Source of the DNA: Kitasatospora acidiphila
Lineage (GTDB): Bacteria; Actinomycetota; Actinomycetes; Streptomycetales; Streptomycetaceae
Length of the DNA stretch: 64,000 nucleotides
Direction of reading: 5' to 3'
Assembly (NCBI RefSeq): GCF_006636205.1
Contig: NZ_VIGB01000003.1
Location: 2,356,001-2,420,000, forward strand
A program made the translations under genes and the position numbers. Under the pieces are notes generated by a model. The model was not told the DNA's origin, made no database searches, and was given only the letters and a program-made list of their open reading frames with translations. Below are positions 61,530-64,000 of this stretch, piece after piece; the stretch's first letter is position 1, and each line of letters opens with the position of its first letter.

Positions 61530-61682
61530 GTCCCCACGATGTCGCACCGGGCGGCGCCGGGTCGGCAGCGTGAACCCACCGGCCGGACGGGGGGTAAACC
61601 CTACCCACGCTGATGGGTTCTCCTCGCTGCTGACGGGTGGTCGGGTTGGGTACCGTCCCCTTGTCGGATCGAGGCGCGGACG

Positions 61683-63056
61683 GTGACCTGGTCGCCGCCC
61701 GCACTGCCCACGAGAGCGGGTCTGAAGCAGTTGACCGAGTACATCGCCGGCCGTGCCACCGGCAGAGCCCGGACGGACGCCCGGCCACCCCGCGAGGTGG
61801 TGCCGGGCAATCCGCTGCGCGCGCTGGCCTCCCCCGTGCTGTGGCGGGCGTCGATCCACCTGGTACTTGACGGTCTGGTGGCGCTGGCGGGACTGGCCGT
61901 GCTGGTCGTGCTGGTCGTCGCCGTCTGCCTGGCGCCGGCCGGCCTGGTGGGCCTGCCGGTCACGGTGGCGGCGGGGTGGGCGCTGTTCCGGCTGGCCGCC
62001 GTCGAGCGCGCCCGGTTCGCCGTGACCTGCGGGCTGGAGCTCGACGAGCTGCCGGCGCCGGTCTGGTCGTGGCGGTTGGCCAAGTCGCTGCAGTCGCTCG
62101 TCCACAACCTCTGCACCTGGCGGCTGATCGGCTACTTCGTACTGCTGATGCCGGTGGCGGTGGTGACCGTGGTCGGGGTGGCGCTGATCTGGGCCGTGCC
62201 GCTGACCCTGGTGCTGCTTCCGGTCTACTACCGGGGCCTGCGCGGCGGGCAGGCCCAGCTCGGGCCGTTCCTGGTGGATTCCCTGCCCCGGGCGCTGCTG
62301 GTCGCGGCGGTGGCGCTGCTGGTCGGCGCGGTCCTCTCCCCACTGATCGTCAAACTCCTGCTGGCGCTGGACACCGCGCTGGCCGTCGCACTGCTCTCCC
62401 GGCCCCGCGGCATGGAACTGGAGCAGCGGGTCAACGATCTGACGCAGAGTCGAGCCAGGGTGGTGGACGCCGCCGAGGCGGAGCGCAAACGGATCGAGCG
62501 GGACCTGCACGACGGTGCCCAGCAACGGCTGGTGGCGATGTCGATCACCCTGGGCCGGGCCAGCTCGCGGTTGAAGAAGTCCGGTGACCACGAGACCAAC
62601 AAGCTGGTCGAGGACGTCCGGCGGGAAACCCTCAGCACCATCGCCGAGTTGCGCAACCTGGCCCGTGGCCTGCACCCGCCGGTGCTGACCGACCGCGGCC
62701 TGGAGGCGTCGCTCTCCGCCGTCGCCGCGCTGGCTCCGGTGCCGGTGCGCCTTGACGTCCTGGTGGAGCCGCGCCCCTCCTCCGCCATCGAGGCGGTCGC
62801 CTACTTCACGGTGACCGAGGCGCTCACCAATGTGGCCAAACATGCTCATGCGACCCGCGCTTGGGTGGAGATCCGGCGGGAGGGCGCCCGATTGGACGTT
62901 AGGGTTGGCGATGACGGGCGTGGCGGAGCCGACCTCGCGGCCGGCACGGGTCTGACCGGTCTGGCGGACCGGGTGTCCGGGGTGGACGGGCGGTTCCGGT
63001 TCAGCAGTCCGGTGGGTGGACCGACCGTGATCGAGGTGGAACTGCCATGCGGGTAG
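61683..63056 (+). CDS. Sensor histidine kinase, NarL/DesK type
   Basis: 457 residues from GTG at 61683. The N-terminal half has about four membrane helices in two pairs (LVLDGLVALAGLAVLVVLVV; LIGYFVLLMPVAVVTVVGVA; ALLVAAVALLVGAVLSPLIV). The HisKA_3 phospho-acceptor is in RKRIERDLHDGAQQRLVAMS (His about residue 278), with N box TVTEALTNVAKHAHATRAWV and G boxes RVGDDGRGGAD and GTGLTGLADRVSG. Its stop overlaps the start of the response regulator by 10 nt. The signal is unknown. Confidence 0.92.
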   Translation: MTWSPPALPTRAGLKQLTEYIAGRATGRARTDARPPREVVPGNPLRALASPVLWRASIHLVLDGLVALAGLAVLVVLVVAVCLAPAGLVGLPVTVAAGWALFRLAAVERARFAVTCGLELDELPAPVWSWRLAKSLQSLVHNLCTWRLIGYFVLLMPVAVVTVVGVALIWAVPLTLVLLPVYYRGLRGGQAQLGPFLVDSLPRALLVAAVALLVGAVLSPLIVKLLLALDTALAVALLSRPRGMELEQRVNDLTQSRARVVDAAEAERKRIERDLHDGAQQRLVAMSITLGRASSRLKKSGDHETNKLVEDVRRETLSTIAELRNLARGLHPPVLTDRGLEASLSAVAALAPVPVRLDVLVEPRPSSAIEAVAYFTVTEALTNVAKHAHATRAWVEIRREGARLDVRVGDDGRGGADLAAGTGLTGLADRVSGVDGRFRFSSPVGGPTVIEVELPCG

Positions 63057-63691
63057 TGCTGGCCGAGGACTCCGCGCTGCTGCGCCAGGGCATCGAACTG
63101 CTGCTCAGCGAACAGGGGATCGAGGTGGTCGCCGCGGTCGGCGACGGGGAGCAACTCCTGCGCGCGGTGGCCGAACACCGGCCGGACGCCTGTGTGACCG
63201 ACGTCCGGATGCCGCCCACCTTCCTGGACGAGGGCCTGCGCGCCGCACTGGCGGTACGCGCCCGCTGGCCGGAGACCGGCGTCCTGGTGCTCTCCCACTA
63301 CGTCGAGGAGCGCTACGCCATCGACCTGGTCAGAACCAATGACAACGGGGTCGGTTACCTGCTCAAGGACCGGGTATCGGACGCCGATGAGTTCGTGGAC
63401 GCACTGCGCCGGGTCGCCGCGGGCGAGACGGTCCTCGACCCGGAGGTGGTCAAGCAGTTGCTGGCCGGCAGCCGGCAGCGGGATCCGCTGTCCACCCTGA
63501 CGCCGCGCGAGCGGGAGGTCCTCACGGCCATGGCGGAGGGCCGTTCCAACGCCGGGATCGCGGCCGATCTGGTGATCGGCACGGCGGCGGTGGAGAAGTA
63601 CATCCGCAGCATCTTCGTGAAATTCGATCTGCAGCAGGAGGCGGGAGACCACCGCCGCGTGCTCGCCGTTCTGCGCTACCTGGGAGCTTGA
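63047..63691 (+). CDS. LuxR/NarL-family response regulator
   Basis: 214 residues. Receiver domain MRVVLAEDSALLRQGIELLL with phospho-acceptor Asp in DACVTDVRMPPTF and the conserved Lys in GYLLKDRVSDADEFV; C-terminal HTH TLTPREREVLTAMAEGRSNA, GIAADLVIGTAAVEKYIRSI. The ATG at 63047 lies inside the kinase gene (10-nt overlap), so the pair is co-translated. Probably activates envelope or transport genes such as the one that follows. Confidence 0.93.
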   Translation: MRVVLAEDSALLRQGIELLLSEQGIEVVAAVGDGEQLLRAVAEHRPDACVTDVRMPPTFLDEGLRAALAVRARWPETGVLVLSHYVEERYAIDLVRTNDNGVGYLLKDRVSDADEFVDALRRVAAGETVLDPEVVKQLLAGSRQRDPLSTLTPREREVLTAMAEGRSNAGIAADLVIGTAAVEKYIRSIFVKFDLQQEAGDHRRVLAVLRYLGA

Positions 63692-63692
63692 G

Positions 63693-64000
63693 ATCAGCAC
63701 CACACCGTGGAAGCGCCGCGGATGCCTCCTCATAGGGCTGGTCGTCCTCGTCACGGTCGTCGCCGTGGCCGGTTGGGGTGTGGTCGCCTTGCTTCCGGCG
63801 TACCGCCCGTACAGCGGCAACTGGCAGCAGGACGCGGCCGGCGCCAGCCAGGTGACGGTCCAGGCCGACGGACTCGGCGTGACGCTCAGGCAGGACGGCT
63901 CCTCGCAGGTCACGGTGGCCATGAGCGGCAGCTACAAGGGCCATGTCCCGCAGGTCTCCGTCACCCGGTCCGGGTCGGACGTCACGGTCACCGCCGGCTG
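63693..64000 (+). CDS. Membrane-anchored protein, partial (possible DUF4097-like)
   Basis: An open frame runs to the window end: STTPWKRRGCLLIGLVVLVT, VVAVAGWGVVALLP (one N-terminal helix after a basic stretch), then an outer part rich in short beta segments (NWQQDAAGASQVTVQADGLG, VTLRQDGSSQVTVAMSGSY). There is no ATG, GTG or TTG in frame at the right place. GGGAG 6 nt ahead of ATC at 63693 suggests either an ATC start or a sequence error at the start codon. It directly follows the response regulator gene. Confidence 0.55.
   Translation, partial: MSTTPWKRRGCLLIGLVVLVTVVAVAGWGVVALLPAYRPYSGNWQQDAAGASQVTVQADGLGVTLRQDGSSQVTVAMSGSYKGHVPQVSVTRSGSDVTVTAG

Noticed and set aside
61200..62849. 549-codon minus-strand frame
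   Set aside because: Only its last 109 codons (from ATG 61529) look like a protein; the rest is antisense to the histidine kinase.
1..64000. CRISPR arrays, rRNA genes and complete tRNA genes
   Set aside because: None seen. The only regular repetition is the homology between NRPS modules, and the only tRNA sequence is the truncated tRNA-Pro.

Overview
The window is very GC-rich, with GTG and TTG starts and the gene families of an antibiotic-producing actinomycete, most likely Streptomyces or Kitasatospora. Nothing in the sequence fixes the species.

Bases 1-35,300 carry a nonribosomal lipopeptide locus read almost entirely on the minus strand. Going with transcription it contains: an NRPS subunit (35271-25606; [C]-A-PCP-C-A-PCP-C/E-A-PCP; codes I read as Phe, Asp, Thr); a fossil C-domain start; an FkbM methyltransferase; an MbtH protein; two acyl-CoA dehydrogenases; an acyl carrier protein; a second NRPS subunit (19648-6784; [C]-A-PCP-C-A-PCP-C-A-PCP-C/E-A-PCP; Asp, Ser, Asp, Ser), broken by two single-base lesions; and a third NRPS subunit (6787 to beyond base 1) whose first A domain reads as 4-hydroxyphenylglycine and whose second A domain is reduced to a C-terminal stump. 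No thioesterase, fatty acyl-AMP ligase or hydroxyphenylglycine pathway lies in the window, so the cluster continues past the left edge.

Bases 35,300-46,000 hold decayed halogenase and phosphoesterase pieces, a MacB/FtsX-type ABC exporter, a histidine-kinase fragment and a tight four-gene operon (glutamate mutase small subunit, ATP-grasp ligase, unknown protein, glutamate mutase large subunit). That operon could supply 3-methylaspartate to the Asp-type modules. A patch of three transposase fragments follows.

Bases 46,000-56,650 are accessory metabolism: a TetR/SRPBCC divergent pair with two palindromic operators; an FMN riboswitch ahead of ribB and a riboflavin-type ABC binding protein, with a divergent permease; the 3' part of a tRNA-Pro with its terminator, which looks like an integration scar; and an operon of two CaiB-type CoA transferases, an acetoacetate-decarboxylase-like enzyme and a 3-hydroxyacyl-CoA-dehydrogenase-like enzyme, closed by a 24-bp palindrome and an IclR regulator. 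A shared TATTTGCGTAA box lies ahead of the operon and ahead of iclR.

Bases 56,650-59,800 contain the most novel-looking element: a 27-codon peptide gene ending AHAWILHVI, a perfect 15-bp hairpin, a short cytochrome P450 and a JmjC/cupin-type oxygenase overlapping it by ATGA. I read this as a compact P450-modified RiPP cluster. The right end has a frameshifted response regulator, a serine-hydrolase fragment, a small membrane protein, a NarL-type two-component pair and a partial membrane-anchored protein.

Seven genes or fragments are each restored by adding back a single G or C in a GC-rich stretch, which points to systematic base under-calling as much as to real pseudogenes. All domain, motif and specificity calls were read by eye.
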